37,292 nt of DNA from a virus. Location of the stretch: the IMG/VR virus record IMGVR_UViG_3300035171_000007, positions 1 through 37,292 of that record; one strand, written 5' to 3'. Every line of letters begins with the position of its first letter. Position 1 is the first letter of the stretch. The notes beneath the pieces are model-generated. The model searched no databases. It saw only the letters and a list, made by a program, of their open reading frames with translations, and was not told the DNA's origin. The position numbers and the translations under genes are program-made. Below are positions 24,322-31,706 of this stretch, piece by piece.

Positions 24322-25655
24322 CCGAATTCGACATTCCCTATAAGTTCAAACCAAGGCCTTATCAGTTGCCTTTACTGAAAGCTTTGGACAGTGGTTATAA
24401 ACGCGCTGTAGTCGTCTGGAGTCGCGGTGCGGGGAAAGACCTCTGCGCTATGAATTACATGATTAAGCGGGCTTTACAGCATAAAGGCGTTTATCTTCAT
24501 TGCTTTCCTAATTACAACCAAGCAAAGCGTGCCATCTGGAAGTCTGTACATGAAACAGATGTAAAAGGTGAGCATGTCGCCTATCTAGATCACATTCCCG
24601 CTGAACTCATCAAATCAAAGAACTCTTCAGAAATGACAATAGAGCTTATCAATGGCTCTATCTATTGTGTGCTAGGGGTAGATGGAAAGAATGCGCAGAG
24701 AGCTCGTGGTATGAACCCCACTGGCGTTATCATGTCTGAGTATGCATTCATGGATGAAGATGCTTGGACAACGATAGAGCCCCGTGTTAAAGGCAATAAT
24801 GGTTTAGCTATATTCATATCGACCCCTAACGGTCAAAACCATTTCTATACGCTATACAATCATGCTAAAGCCAATCCTGATGATTACTTCAGCTCTTTAG
24901 TCACAATTAAAGATGTTGGCATCATAGGCGAAGAACATATCGAAGACCTTCGTGCTCGTAATGTGCCCGAGGATTTCATCCAACAAGAATACTATTGTAG
25001 CTTTACAAGAGGCGCAGAGGGATCATATTATGGAAAACTCATTCAAAGAGCCAGAGATGAAGGCAGAATTTGCGAATTGGCTATTGACCGAGATCTCCCA
25101 GTATATACAAGCTGGGATATTGGCTTCCATGATTCTACTTGCATATGGTGGTTTCAGATTAAGCCAAACGGTACATACAATTTCATTGACTACTACGAAA
25201 ACCATGGAGAGGGGCTAAGGCATTATATTGACAAGCTAAATGAATTTAAAGAAAACAATAAAATCATTTATGCAAACCATTATGTGCCTCATGATATGGG
25301 CAACGGGGAGTTTTCCAGCGGTGATACTCGTATCAATACCGCAAGAGAATTTGGCTACAACATGACCATTCTTGAAAAAAAACCTATTGCAGATGGCATT
25401 CAAGCCGTTCGTAGCATCTTAAATAACTCATATTTTGATGGACAAAAGTGCAAATTTGGGCTACAATGTCTAGACTTTTACCGTAAGAAGTGGAATGATG
25501 CTCTAAAAGTATACTACGACACCCCCCTTCACGACAAATTTTCGCACGGTAGTGATAGTTTTCGTTATGCCGCGATGGGCATAAAAACCTATGGTCACGG
25601 GGGTGGAAGTAGCGAGGATGACTTCAAGGCTATAGATAAATACTTTGGGAGATGA
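24318..25655 (+). CDS. terL: Terminase large subunit (445 aa)
   Basis: The ATPase domain has a Walker A-like motif WSRGAGKD (34-41), Walker B VIMSE (137-141) with a Tyr/Phe following, and the coupling motif FISTPNG (166-172). The nuclease domain has the RNase H-like acids Asp267 and Asp272 in SWDIGFHDS, Asp326 in HDMGNG and Asp413 in GSDSFRYA. It pumps DNA into the prohead through the portal and cuts it. The length is normal. It is translationally coupled to the small subunit and overlaps the next gene by 4 bp. Confidence 0.93.
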   Translation: MTEFDIPYKFKPRPYQLPLLKALDSGYKRAVVVWSRGAGKDLCAMNYMIKRALQHKGVYLHCFPNYNQAKRAIWKSVHETDVKGEHVAYLDHIPAELIKSKNSSEMTIELINGSIYCVLGVDGKNAQRARGMNPTGVIMSEYAFMDEDAWTTIEPRVKGNNGLAIFISTPNGQNHFYTLYNHAKANPDDYFSSLVTIKDVGIIGEEHIEDLRARNVPEDFIQQEYYCSFTRGAEGSYYGKLIQRARDEGRICELAIDRDLPVYTSWDIGFHDSTCIWWFQIKPNGTYNFIDYYENHGEGLRHYIDKLNEFKENNKIIYANHYVPHDMGNGEFSSGDTRINTAREFGYNMTILEKKPIADGIQAVRSILNNSYFDGQKCKFGLQCLDFYRKKWNDALKVYYDTPLHDKFSHGSDSFRYAAMGIKTYGHGGGSSEDDFKAIDKYFGR

Positions 25656-25969
25656 CTATGATTGATAAAGATATTTTAGAAACATCTATATCAATAGGCA
25701 AAAACAATATATTGAAAAATAAACATCTTGCTGAGCTATTAGATTCTATTGAAAAACTAAATGAAGCTCAAATTTGTAAGGAAATAGACACCGAAAAACT
25801 TGATATCGAAAAAGCTATTGCAAATGGAATAGAACAAGCTATCTTGAAACTTCTTGTTCAGAAATATGTGCTCGTGAATATATTATGTGCGGCGCTTGAA
25901 ACTTCAATATATAGTTTAGAGCTGTGCGATAGATGTAGACTTACCGGAGATAACCATGAACGAAATTGA
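25652..25969 (+). CDS. Hypothetical protein (105 aa)
   Basis: The protein is helical and acidic (LAELLDSIEKLNEAQICKEIDTEKLDIEKAIANGIEQAILKLLVQ) with four Cys in the last 40 residues. It is coupled to terL (ATGA) and overlaps the next gene by 14 bp. Unrecognised; first of a run of small accessory genes between terminase and portal. Confidence 0.5.
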   Translation: MTMIDKDILETSISIGKNNILKNKHLAELLDSIEKLNEAQICKEIDTEKLDIEKAIANGIEQAILKLLVQKYVLVNILCAALETSIYSLELCDRCRLTGDNHERN

Positions 25970-26183
25970 TAGACTGATCAATATTGGCCGCGCTCTCGAG
26001 AAGATAAGTGTCATTCTAGATAGGGATATTTTCGATGTCTTATCTAAACATGATCCTATCTGGGAACCAAAAACTCTAGAAGAATGTCATGATTTCCTCG
26101 ATGAGTTACGCCGCAACATCAATGGAATTAATGATGATCTTTCAGAAGCTTATTTCCTGATAAAAAAGAATGATGATGAGTAA
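25956..26183 (+). CDS. Hypothetical protein (75 aa)
   Basis: Short, acidic and helical (LINIGRALEKISVILDRDIFDVLSKHDP, ECHDFLDELRRNINGINDDLSEAYFLI). The stop codon (26181-26183) touches the hairpin palindrome at 26183-26201. Function unknown. Confidence 0.5.
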   Translation: MNEIDRLINIGRALEKISVILDRDIFDVLSKHDPIWEPKTLEECHDFLDELRRNINGINDDLSEAYFLIKKNDDE

Positions 26184-26201
26184 TGTAAAACCACTTTACA
26201 T
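26183..26201 (+). promoter_or_regulatory. Pre-start hairpin palindrome, copy 2
   Basis: ATGTAAA-ACCAC-TTTACAT is a perfect 7-5-7 inverted repeat, 5 nt before the start of the gene at 26207, with AGGAA between. Confidence 0.7.
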
Positions 26202-26206
26202 AGGAA

Positions 26207-26359
26207 ATGATGAAGTATAAGCCAATTTTTACGTTGATTTTTCTTATTTTAGCTATTCCACCAGCATGTTATCGTTTTAAGCATCCTGAAAAAACGGAAA
26301 CTCAACTTTTACTTGATTTTTTTAAATCTTATGAAGAGTTCTTTTTAAGAACATTATAA
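26207..26359 (+). CDS. Small membrane-anchored or lipoprotein-like protein (50 aa)
   Basis: MMKYKPIFTLIFLILAIPPAC is a signal-like stretch ending in Cys21, with a poor lipobox (P-P-A-C). About 29 residues follow (KTETQLLLDFFKSYEEFFLRTL). The start lies just behind AGGAA and a hairpin palindrome. It could be a lipoprotein or a single-pass membrane protein. Confidence 0.5.
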   Translation: MMKYKPIFTLIFLILAIPPACYRFKHPEKTETQLLLDFFKSYEEFFLRTL

Positions 26360-26379
26360 ATTCCCACTGAGGAAATGAT

Positions 26380-26472
26380 ATGACTCTACTTGAGTTTTTA
26401 GACAAAAACATCACGTTTTTAGGTTCCATAGCCTTTGGTTTTGTAGTTATGTGGGTTTTATCACGAAAATAG
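26380..26472 (+). CDS. Tiny membrane protein (30 aa)
   Basis: The frame is MTLLEFLDKNITFLGSIAFG followed by a hydrophobic stretch ending in LSRK, giving a single membrane helix with positive residues at the C-terminus. GAGGAAA lies upstream. A phage single-helix membrane peptide; role unknown. Confidence 0.45.
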   Translation: MTLLEFLDKNITFLGSIAFGFVVMWVLSRK

Positions 26473-26476
26473 AGGA

Positions 26477-26495
26477 ATGTAAAACCGCTTTACAT
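26477..26495 (+). promoter_or_regulatory. Pre-start hairpin palindrome, copy 3
   Basis: ATGTAAA-ACCGC-TTTACAT is a perfect 7-5-7 inverted repeat, with the same centre as copy 1 on the other strand. It lies between the stop at 26472 and the start at 26507. Confidence 0.7.
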
Positions 26496-26506
26496 GATGA
26501 TGATGA

Positions 26507-26728
26507 ATGAGTAGCGAATGGATAAAAGAACCTAATATTCCTGATGAAAATTTTAAAGACTACCATTACTGTGAGGTTCATTGCAGGCAACATCTTCGTG
26601 GAGCTGCTATAGATTATTGTTTTTTAGATATTGATGGATGTCTATTCGTGCAGAACGGTGAATATGGTTCGCAAGTAAACTTCTGTCCTGTTTGTGGATA
26701 TGAAGCAAAAATGAAAATAAAAATGTAA
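26507..26728 (+). CDS. Small Cys-rich protein (73 aa)
   Basis: It has YHYCEVHCRQH early and NFCPVCGYEAKM at the C-terminus, so two Cys pairs could bind zinc. The start is 11 nt after a hairpin palindrome, and the stop (26726-26728) is inside the next palindrome. Unrecognised. Confidence 0.5.
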   Translation: MSSEWIKEPNIPDENFKDYHYCEVHCRQHLRGAAIDYCFLDIDGCLFVQNGEYGSQVNFCPVCGYEAKMKIKM

Positions 26729-26741
26729 ATCAGCTTTACAT
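26723..26741 (+). promoter_or_regulatory. Pre-start hairpin palindrome, copy 4
   Basis: ATGTAAA-TCAGC-TTTACAT is a perfect 7-5-7 inverted repeat. It contains the stop codon of the gene before it and overlaps one candidate start (26740) of the gene after it. Confidence 0.7.
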
Positions 26742-26757
26742 GACCTACAGGTTTAAC

Positions 26758-27084
26758 ATGAAAAAGACTAAACGCAGAAAACAACTAGACAAACTTATGT
26801 TTAAGGGACCTATAGATATGAATGATGAAACAAAAAAATCTACAACTATTTCTTGCTACATGAGACATACCCTCCCTGATGAAAAAAAATTCATTCCGTA
26901 TTTAATAGATCATGGCAAAGAACAGGTAGATCTTGAAAGCTATATTATTTGTTTTGAAAGATTAAAAGTGGATCTTTATCGCAACCTTAAAATGAGAGAG
27001 GTGAAGATCACAAATAATGAACTAGCAAATATTCTCGGGGATTATTTTTTATTAATACTCGAAAGATGCTGCAAGAATGCCTGA
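26758..27084 (+). CDS. Hypothetical protein (108 aa)
   Basis: I chose ATG 26758 (AGGT at 6 nt); ATG 26740 lies in the palindrome and has no ribosome binding site. The protein is basic at the start (MKKTKRRKQLDKLMFKG) and then mixed alpha/beta (YIICFERLKVDLYRNLKMREVKITNNELANILGDYFLLILERC). It overlaps the next gene by 8 bp. No function recognised. Confidence 0.5.
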   Translation: MKKTKRRKQLDKLMFKGPIDMNDETKKSTTISCYMRHTLPDEKKFIPYLIDHGKEQVDLESYIICFERLKVDLYRNLKMREVKITNNELANILGDYFLLILERCCKNA

Positions 27085-27283
27085 CATAACCATGTGTAAA
27101 GGCGATCGGTGCCCATTGCGCGACAAATGCTTTAGATTCACGGCCATCCCCGGTAAGCATATGCAAGCCTATTTCACCGAAATCCCTTTCGATGCTATGA
27201 CTTTATCCTGTCGGCATTTTATGGACAATTCAGGAAGATTGAAAAATCAAAAGGAAATATATGACCCCGACATTTCCCGATAA
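27077..27283 (+). CDS. Small Cys-cluster protein (68 aa)
   Basis: The N-terminal MCKGDRCPLRDKCFRF and a later LSCRHF give four Cys in the pattern C-x4-C-x4-C...C. I recognise this layout from small phage proteins of unknown role that may hold a metal or iron-sulfur centre. Coupled to its neighbours by overlaps on both sides. Confidence 0.55.
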   Translation: MPDITMCKGDRCPLRDKCFRFTAIPGKHMQAYFTEIPFDAMTLSCRHFMDNSGRLKNQKEIYDPDISR

Positions 27284-27458
27284 TTGGTTTCCAAAACCTA
27301 ATCCGGTAGCAGCCGAATCACGCAATGAAGAAATTAGACAACCGAAGCCCCGGAAAGCTTATGAGAATCTTATAGAACGTATCGCAAGCCTCGATCCTGT
27401 ACCCCTGGTTCGTTGTTCAAGATTTCTGATCAAAAATGAAAAGGGGAGTCATGAATAG
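27261..27458 (+). CDS. Hypothetical protein (65 aa)
   Basis: A Pro/Asn/Lys-rich, largely unstructured N-terminus (MTPTFPDNWFPKPNPVAAESRN) precedes a short helix (YENLIERIASLDPV). AAGGAAAT lies before the ATG. It overlaps both neighbours. Unrecognised. Confidence 0.45.
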   Translation: MTPTFPDNWFPKPNPVAAESRNEEIRQPKPRKAYENLIERIASLDPVPLVRCSRFLIKNEKGSHE

Positions 27459-28092
27459 TTCTTTACTTGTCGGTATTTTTATTGGTACTGTGGTTAGTCT
27501 TGGATACGATATCTATCGAAATCAGTGCACAATACAAAGACTATTTTTAAGATTAATGATTTTTATAGCGCTTTTGTGTTGGGCTTTATTTTTTCCATCT
27601 AAAGCCGAAGCTTGGTGTGATAACTGCAAACCAATACCAAATCATTTAATTGACGGTGTTCTCGACATATATCGAAATGAAGGAGAAGCCTCAGAGAGAC
27701 TGATCCTAGAGATAAAAGAGATTACGGATAAATACGCTTTCGATGGTGATGATGCTTTCATGGTTTCTATAGGAGCGGGAATGAGTGCATTACCCTCTGG
27801 TGGAGATCCTAGAATAATCGCTGTTGCAGTCGTTTTAGCAAATTCCGCAACTTACTTCTGTAAGACTGTGATGTGTCATTGGAAGACTACTTATATGGTG
27901 AATGAGTTGGAATATCATCTTTATTATTACAAGCAAATCACTGAAGAGTTACTTCATAATCGTTTGATGTGCCCTGATTGCCATAAGATCTACTTCTGGA
28001 CGCATTACATGGGCAATAGTCGTCTTTATTTTAACCATTATCCTCCTTGCTCTTTTGAAAGCGAAGGATGTTCATGTGAAGAGGATAACTAA
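27451..28092 (+). CDS. Membrane protein with Cys-rich tail (213 aa)
   Basis: The start at 27451 follows GGGGAG; an upstream ATG at 27436 has no ribosome binding site. Residues about 4-20 and 33-50 are hydrophobic, the second ending in PSKAEA, which looks like a signal-peptidase site. The rest is soluble, with a CDNC motif, a hydrophobic patch (PRIIAVAVVLANSATYFC) and a C-terminal LMCPDCHKIYFWTH...CSFESEGCSC that could bind metal. It is probably exported or membrane-bound. No lysis motif is seen, but its location between terminase and portal and its membrane character keep a lysis or envelope role possible. Confidence 0.5.
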   Translation: MNSSLLVGIFIGTVVSLGYDIYRNQCTIQRLFLRLMIFIALLCWALFFPSKAEAWCDNCKPIPNHLIDGVLDIYRNEGEASERLILEIKEITDKYAFDGDDAFMVSIGAGMSALPSGGDPRIIAVAVVLANSATYFCKTVMCHWKTTYMVNELEYHLYYYKQITEELLHNRLMCPDCHKIYFWTHYMGNSRLYFNHYPPCSFESEGCSCEEDN

Positions 28093-28103
28093 CTAGGATT
28101 CTT

Positions 28104-28178
28104 ATGAGATATTTATTTTTGATTCTAATGCTTGTTCCATTAATTTCCCAAGTGATCACGCGACGGGGTAGTTACTAA
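28104..28178 (+). CDS. Tiny hydrophobic peptide (24 aa)
   Basis: MRYLFLILMLVPLISQVITR followed by four residues: a single hydrophobic helix with a basic end, behind a weak AGGA. It is 11 bp after the previous stop. Could be a small membrane peptide; low certainty because of its size. Confidence 0.3.
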   Translation: MRYLFLILMLVPLISQVITRRGSY

Positions 28179-28242
28179 ACGATATTGATGATCCAAAAAC
28201 AAATATTTATTTGGAACATAATGTAGATTATCAGACTACACT

Positions 28243-28458
28243 TTAATCATTTAATCCCATTTCTTCACTTAATTTAACAATCTCGTCTAGATTTTTTTCA
28301 ATTTCGGAGGGCATTTTTGGTCTAGATGCGCAAAATTTACAAGCGGAATCACCGCATTCTTTTTCATTCCAGATATTGCATTTCTTGCAGAAATAGGCAT
28401 CAAAGAACTCATCGTATTCGCATGACTTTGAGCATTTAGTGCATTTGTTGATTTTCAT
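28243..28458 (-). CDS. Small zinc-finger-like protein (71 aa)
   Basis: It has a dense Cys pattern (CTKCSKSCEYDEFFDAYFCKKC and CGDSACKFC), then a helical tail (EIEKNLDEIVKLSEEMGL). It is probably a double zinc ribbon. It is transcribed leftward, opposite to its neighbours. A hairpin with a T-run lies between its likely promoter and its start (28475-28547), so expression may be attenuated. Confidence 0.55.
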   Translation of the reverse strand: MKINKCTKCSKSCEYDEFFDAYFCKKCNIWNEKECGDSACKFCASRPKMPSEIEKNLDEIVKLSEEMGLND

Positions 28459-28474
28459 AATATCTACTGCAATA

Positions 28475-28547
28475 AAAAGGCCCCAGTTGCCCAGGGCCCT
28501 AGATTCTTAAAAGAGTCACCTCTAGGATGACAGCTTAATATTACGAA
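28475..28547 (-). ncRNA. Leader RNA / attenuator or small RNA on the minus strand
   Basis: From a promoter TTTACA (28582-28577), 17 bp, TAAATA (28559-28554), a leftward transcript would start near 28547. It would end after a GGCCC/GGGCC hairpin followed by TTTTTATT (around 28475-28498). Upstream the RNA can form GTCA(T)CC/GGTGAC or alternatively CCTAGA/TCTAGG; these use the same bases. It could be an attenuator of the zinc-finger gene or a free small RNA. Confidence 0.45.
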
Positions 28548-28570
28548 GATAGTTATTTATCTGCAATACA

Positions 28571-28598
28571 TTTACTTGTAAAATATTCCTTATATGGT
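28571..28598 (+). promoter_or_regulatory. Portal operon promoter with shared TTTACTTGTAAA element
   Basis: TTTACT (28571-28576), 16 bp, TATGGT (28593-28598) read toward the portal gene at 28624. The -35 is within TTTAC-TT-GTAAA, an inverted repeat that also holds the -35 of the leftward unit. The 12-mer ACATTTACTTGT (28568-28579) recurs in the early switch at 20733-20744. Confidence 0.45.
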
Positions 28599-28623
28599 AA
28601 ACTTGAATTTTATTTGAGGTTTC

Positions 28624-30648
28624 ATGAAGAATAGTGATCCCGTGTTTTTTCCCGGTTCTGAAATAGATTTATCTATCCGCCAGCAAATGAACCGAAATTA
28701 TGGCGATTGCATAAATATCCTTCAAACGGTGTGGTATCAGGCGGATGTTGATCAGCGTTTCAGTATGGCTGACCAAGATATTTGGGGCTTAATTTTCCCT
28801 GGAGTTGCGACATATCGTAGAAAGATTTTCAACTTCAATATTATTAATCCTATCATTCAGGCGATATCAGGCCATCAAAGGTCTACAAGAAAGAGTTCGA
28901 TAGTCATTCCAGTTCTACAGGAAAGCCAGAAGACAGCGGATCAGCTTACCAAGGCCCTTTATTACGTCCACAATCAATCGGGAGCCTATCAGGTATATTC
29001 AGATTGCTTTGAGCAAGGTGCACTCGTACAAGGCCTAGGATTCCTATCTATCTATCGCGATCTTACTGACGATCCAATAAGCGGCGACATTAAACTACGT
29101 TATATTGACATGAAATCGTGTCTCTTTGACCCGTACATGAGAAAACACGACATGTCTGACGCTCGGTTCTTCTGGACTCGTCAGTTTTTCGATAGAGAAG
29201 AGGCGGCCAGATCATATCCTCATTTCGCCGATAACATTCTGGCACTGCCCAAAGGGACATATCGCGATGATAAGTTCTATTATATGCCTGAAGTTTATCA
29301 AATCCAATTCCCGAATATGATTGCCTTTGATGAATATTGGTATTCTTCGACTAAAGAATGCGAGTATCTGGTTGATAGAGAGACTGAAGAATTACAAGAA
29401 TTCCAGGGTGACGAAGAAGATGCACGCGATATCATGCGCATGTTTGGTAAGCGTTTAAAGATCATCAAGGGTACTAAGAAGACAGTGCGTCGAACGGTAT
29501 TGGTTAATGACCGTGTATTAGTCGATGAAGCTGATCCTAATGGTATTGATCGTTATCCAATCGTTCCTATGCAGGCTTACTGCACTCCAGATACTCCGTA
29601 TTATGCCTACAAGTATCGTGGTGTCGTCAGAGATATGCGTGATGCCCAATATCTATATAACAGACTGAAAGTTTCTAACCTTGATATTTTAGATGCCCAG
29701 CAGCAGGGCATTAAAGTCAAGCAAGGTGCTTTAGTAACCCCAGAAGATAGTTTGAATCAAGGTCATGGTCGTGTTCTTTCGATTAAGAAAGAATATAGCT
29801 TAGATGATGTCCAGCCGATGCCTATTGTTCCTCCCAGCCCGGTAATGCTACAGATGGAAGAACAGCTTATGCAAATCGTTCACCGTATCGCTGGAGTTGA
29901 TCCTAGCGCCATGGGAATCGATGTTGATGATAAGGCTGGTATCATATCAATGATGAGACAAGCTGCTACTGCACGCAATCTACAAAGGCTTTTCGACCAA
30001 TTCGATGAAGCGCAGAGATTAGCAGGCGATATCATGTGCCAGATGATGATGAAAAACTGGACATATGGAAAATTTAAGCAAGTCCTTGGTGAAGAGCCAA
30101 CAGCAGAATTTGATAACAAAGCTTTCTTTAAATATGGTTGCAAAGTGGTTCAAGGAGTCCTTACAGAAACTCAACAACAACTCGAACTTGCTCAACTGCT
30201 CCATATGAAAGAAATCCTAGGCGATATTATGCCTAACGATGAGATCATAGAAGCAATGACCATCCAAAACAAAGATCGCATCGTAGAGAAGATTCAAGCT
30301 AATCAGAAAGCTATAACAGATCAGCAAAACAAAATGGCTGAGCTTCAGATGCAGCAAATGCAAGTTGACAATCAAACTAAGATGTCCTATGCACATTCAC
30401 AAGAAGGGTTGGCGGCTGAACGTGTCGCGAAAATCCAAACAGATAGAGCGGTGGCAGAGGATAAACTTAAGCGTGCACATGAGCAAGATACGCATGCATT
30501 GCTTAATCTTGTCAAAATAGCTAAAGAATTGAGAGGTCTCGATGTCGATCATCTCACCAAACAAGTTGAGCTTCTTAAAGAGCTTCAACCAGAAGAAAAA
30601 ACCGTTGAACAACCAACCCCCGGGGGAACAAATGGGCAATTACAGTAA
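28624..30648 (+). CDS. P22-type portal protein (674 aa)
   Basis: The length and sequence layout are those of the P22-like portal family. An N-terminal helical region (RQQMNRNYGDCINILQTVWYQADVDQRFSMADQDIWG) leads into FNIINPIIQAISGHQRSTRKSSIVIPV. A central stem region follows (AGVDPSAMGIDVDDKAGIISMMRQAATARNLQRLFDQFDEAQRLAGDIMCQMM), and the C-terminus is a long Gln-rich helical barrel (KMAELQMQQMQVDN...). It forms the dodecameric ring at one capsid vertex through which terminase packages DNA and to which the tail adaptor binds. GAGGT precedes the ATG. Its last 17 bp overlap the next gene. Confidence 0.9.
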   Translation: MKNSDPVFFPGSEIDLSIRQQMNRNYGDCINILQTVWYQADVDQRFSMADQDIWGLIFPGVATYRRKIFNFNIINPIIQAISGHQRSTRKSSIVIPVLQESQKTADQLTKALYYVHNQSGAYQVYSDCFEQGALVQGLGFLSIYRDLTDDPISGDIKLRYIDMKSCLFDPYMRKHDMSDARFFWTRQFFDREEAARSYPHFADNILALPKGTYRDDKFYYMPEVYQIQFPNMIAFDEYWYSSTKECEYLVDRETEELQEFQGDEEDARDIMRMFGKRLKIIKGTKKTVRRTVLVNDRVLVDEADPNGIDRYPIVPMQAYCTPDTPYYAYKYRGVVRDMRDAQYLYNRLKVSNLDILDAQQQGIKVKQGALVTPEDSLNQGHGRVLSIKKEYSLDDVQPMPIVPPSPVMLQMEEQLMQIVHRIAGVDPSAMGIDVDDKAGIISMMRQAATARNLQRLFDQFDEAQRLAGDIMCQMMMKNWTYGKFKQVLGEEPTAEFDNKAFFKYGCKVVQGVLTETQQQLELAQLLHMKEILGDIMPNDEIIEAMTIQNKDRIVEKIQANQKAITDQQNKMAELQMQQMQVDNQTKMSYAHSQEGLAAERVAKIQTDRAVAEDKLKRAHEQDTHALLNLVKIAKELRGLDVDHLTKQVELLKELQPEEKTVEQPTPGGTNGQLQ

Positions 30649-30826
30649 ATTAGGCGATAAGCAAGGCGATATGTCTCCTAAGGTGGAAGACTATCAAAGT
30701 CCTATGGCTTCATTTAGCCAAGAAGGCTTCAGCAAAACGACAGAATATATTTCTCGTCAAGACCAGCATAGAAATATGGCTGCAAGCGATGTGAAAAAGC
30801 AAGCCTATAAAGGGAGATATTCCTAG
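30632..30826 (+). CDS. Small virion-operon protein (64 aa)
   Basis: Polar and Gln/Ser/Lys-rich (MGNYSKLGDKQGDMSPKVED, KTTEYISRQDQHRNMAASDVKKQ). It starts inside the portal gene's end behind GGGGGAAC. Low-complexity composition suggests a disordered capsid-associated or chaperone protein. Unrecognised. Confidence 0.55.
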   Translation: MGNYSKLGDKQGDMSPKVEDYQSPMASFSQEGFSKTTEYISRQDQHRNMAASDVKKQAYKGRYS

Positions 30827-30827
30827 T

Positions 30828-30980
30828 ATGGCTAGAAAGATTGAAGTGCAAAAAGGGCCTATCGTGGCAGATCAGAAGACCATGAAGACCATGACTAGAG
30901 CAGAAATCAATCGTCAAGATGCCCAAGAGGCAAAAATGAGGGTTGACGGACAAACTCTAAAATTGCATACTCCTAAATAA
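30828..30980 (+). CDS. Small basic protein (50 aa)
   Basis: The frame is MARKIEVQKGPIVADQKTMK...AEINRQDAQEAKMRVDGQTLKLHTPK: short, basic and helical. It starts 1 bp after the previous stop and is the last gene before a strong terminator. Unrecognised. Confidence 0.5.
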   Translation: MARKIEVQKGPIVADQKTMKTMTRAEINRQDAQEAKMRVDGQTLKLHTPK

Positions 30981-31010
30981 CCGAAGCTTCATGATACAGT
31001 ATCTTCAAAT

Positions 31011-31046
31011 AGGGCCTCTAGCACAGTGTTAGGGGCTCTTTTTTTT
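31011..31046 (+). terminator. Intrinsic terminator of the portal operon
   Basis: AGGGCCTCTA (31011-31020) pairs with TAGGGGCTCT (31030-31039) over 10 bp including two G.U pairs, followed by eight T (31039-31046). Confidence 0.8.
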
Positions 31047-31063
31047 ACACAAAAGAGGAATTG

Positions 31064-31609
31064 ATGGAACATAAATCATTGTTTAGCGACAAGAGAAAGA
31101 CTGTTGGAGCTATCTCTAACGAAATACGCAATACTGATACAAAATCTATGCTAATAGGGGATATCAATCATGAAATGCTCAAGGGGTTCATTGATGATGT
31201 TAATTCGGCTCTCGATGATGGGAGAAAAGAGTTTCCAGGGCAAACTTTTTTTGTGTTGGTCACTGAGAAATGGGAATATCAAATGAAAAATGCGCTAGTG
31301 CGCAAGATTGCTATATTTAAGAAAAGACCTTATCCTGAGGCCAATACTATTTGTTTCAAATACGACCATCATAGCAAAGAAGTGCGCTATTGCTGGGATC
31401 TTCCAATGAGACATGAAATGGAAAATATCAAACTAAATCGTGATATCTTCGAATATGATGTCATTCAGGATATCATAGCATGGGAAAACAATCAGATGGA
31501 GCATTTTGGCCTGATGAAAGATAAGCTAGGTGATCATTGGATTGAGAATCCTCACTTCAAAGATCGTCCTATGGACAATGGAAACTTAAACTTCAAACTC
31601 ATTTCATAA
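31064..31609 (+). CDS. Hypothetical protein (181 aa)
   Basis: ATG 31064 follows AGAGGAATTG; a TTG three bases earlier is less likely. The protein is soluble and charged, with a mixed fold (GQTFFVLVTEKWEYQMKNALVRKIAIFKKRPYPEANTICFKYDHHSKEVRYCWDLP). It ends in a flexible part (NPHFKDRPMDNGNLNFKLIS). It lies between portal and scaffold but downstream of a terminator, so it needs readthrough or its own promoter. No lysozyme-like catalytic pattern is visible. Confidence 0.55.
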   Translation: MEHKSLFSDKRKTVGAISNEIRNTDTKSMLIGDINHEMLKGFIDDVNSALDDGRKEFPGQTFFVLVTEKWEYQMKNALVRKIAIFKKRPYPEANTICFKYDHHSKEVRYCWDLPMRHEMENIKLNRDIFEYDVIQDIIAWENNQMEHFGLMKDKLGDHWIENPHFKDRPMDNGNLNFKLIS

Positions 31610-31706
31610 AAAAAGCCCCATATCTTTAAAAAATATGAGGCTTAACGTATCGTAAAATATCTAAACTTGGCGGTTTGATTTACGAGACCCAAACCTTTAG
31701 TTTGTT
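31608..31706 (-). ncRNA. Candidate minus-strand small RNA 2
   Basis: Minus-strand promoter: TTGCAT (31741-31736), 17 bp, TATGCT (31718-31713), start near 31706. Terminator: an 11-bp stem with one mismatch (31613-31623 with 31633-31643), followed by seven U (31614-31608). Between them are several pairings: TTGGC/GCCAA outer, GGTTTG/CAAACC inner, and CGTAAA/TTTACG. No ribosome-bound reading frame is evident. Confidence 0.5.

Noticed and set aside
27436-27451. Upstream ATG for the 213-aa membrane protein
   Set aside because: No ribosome binding site precedes 27436, whereas GGGGAG precedes 27451.
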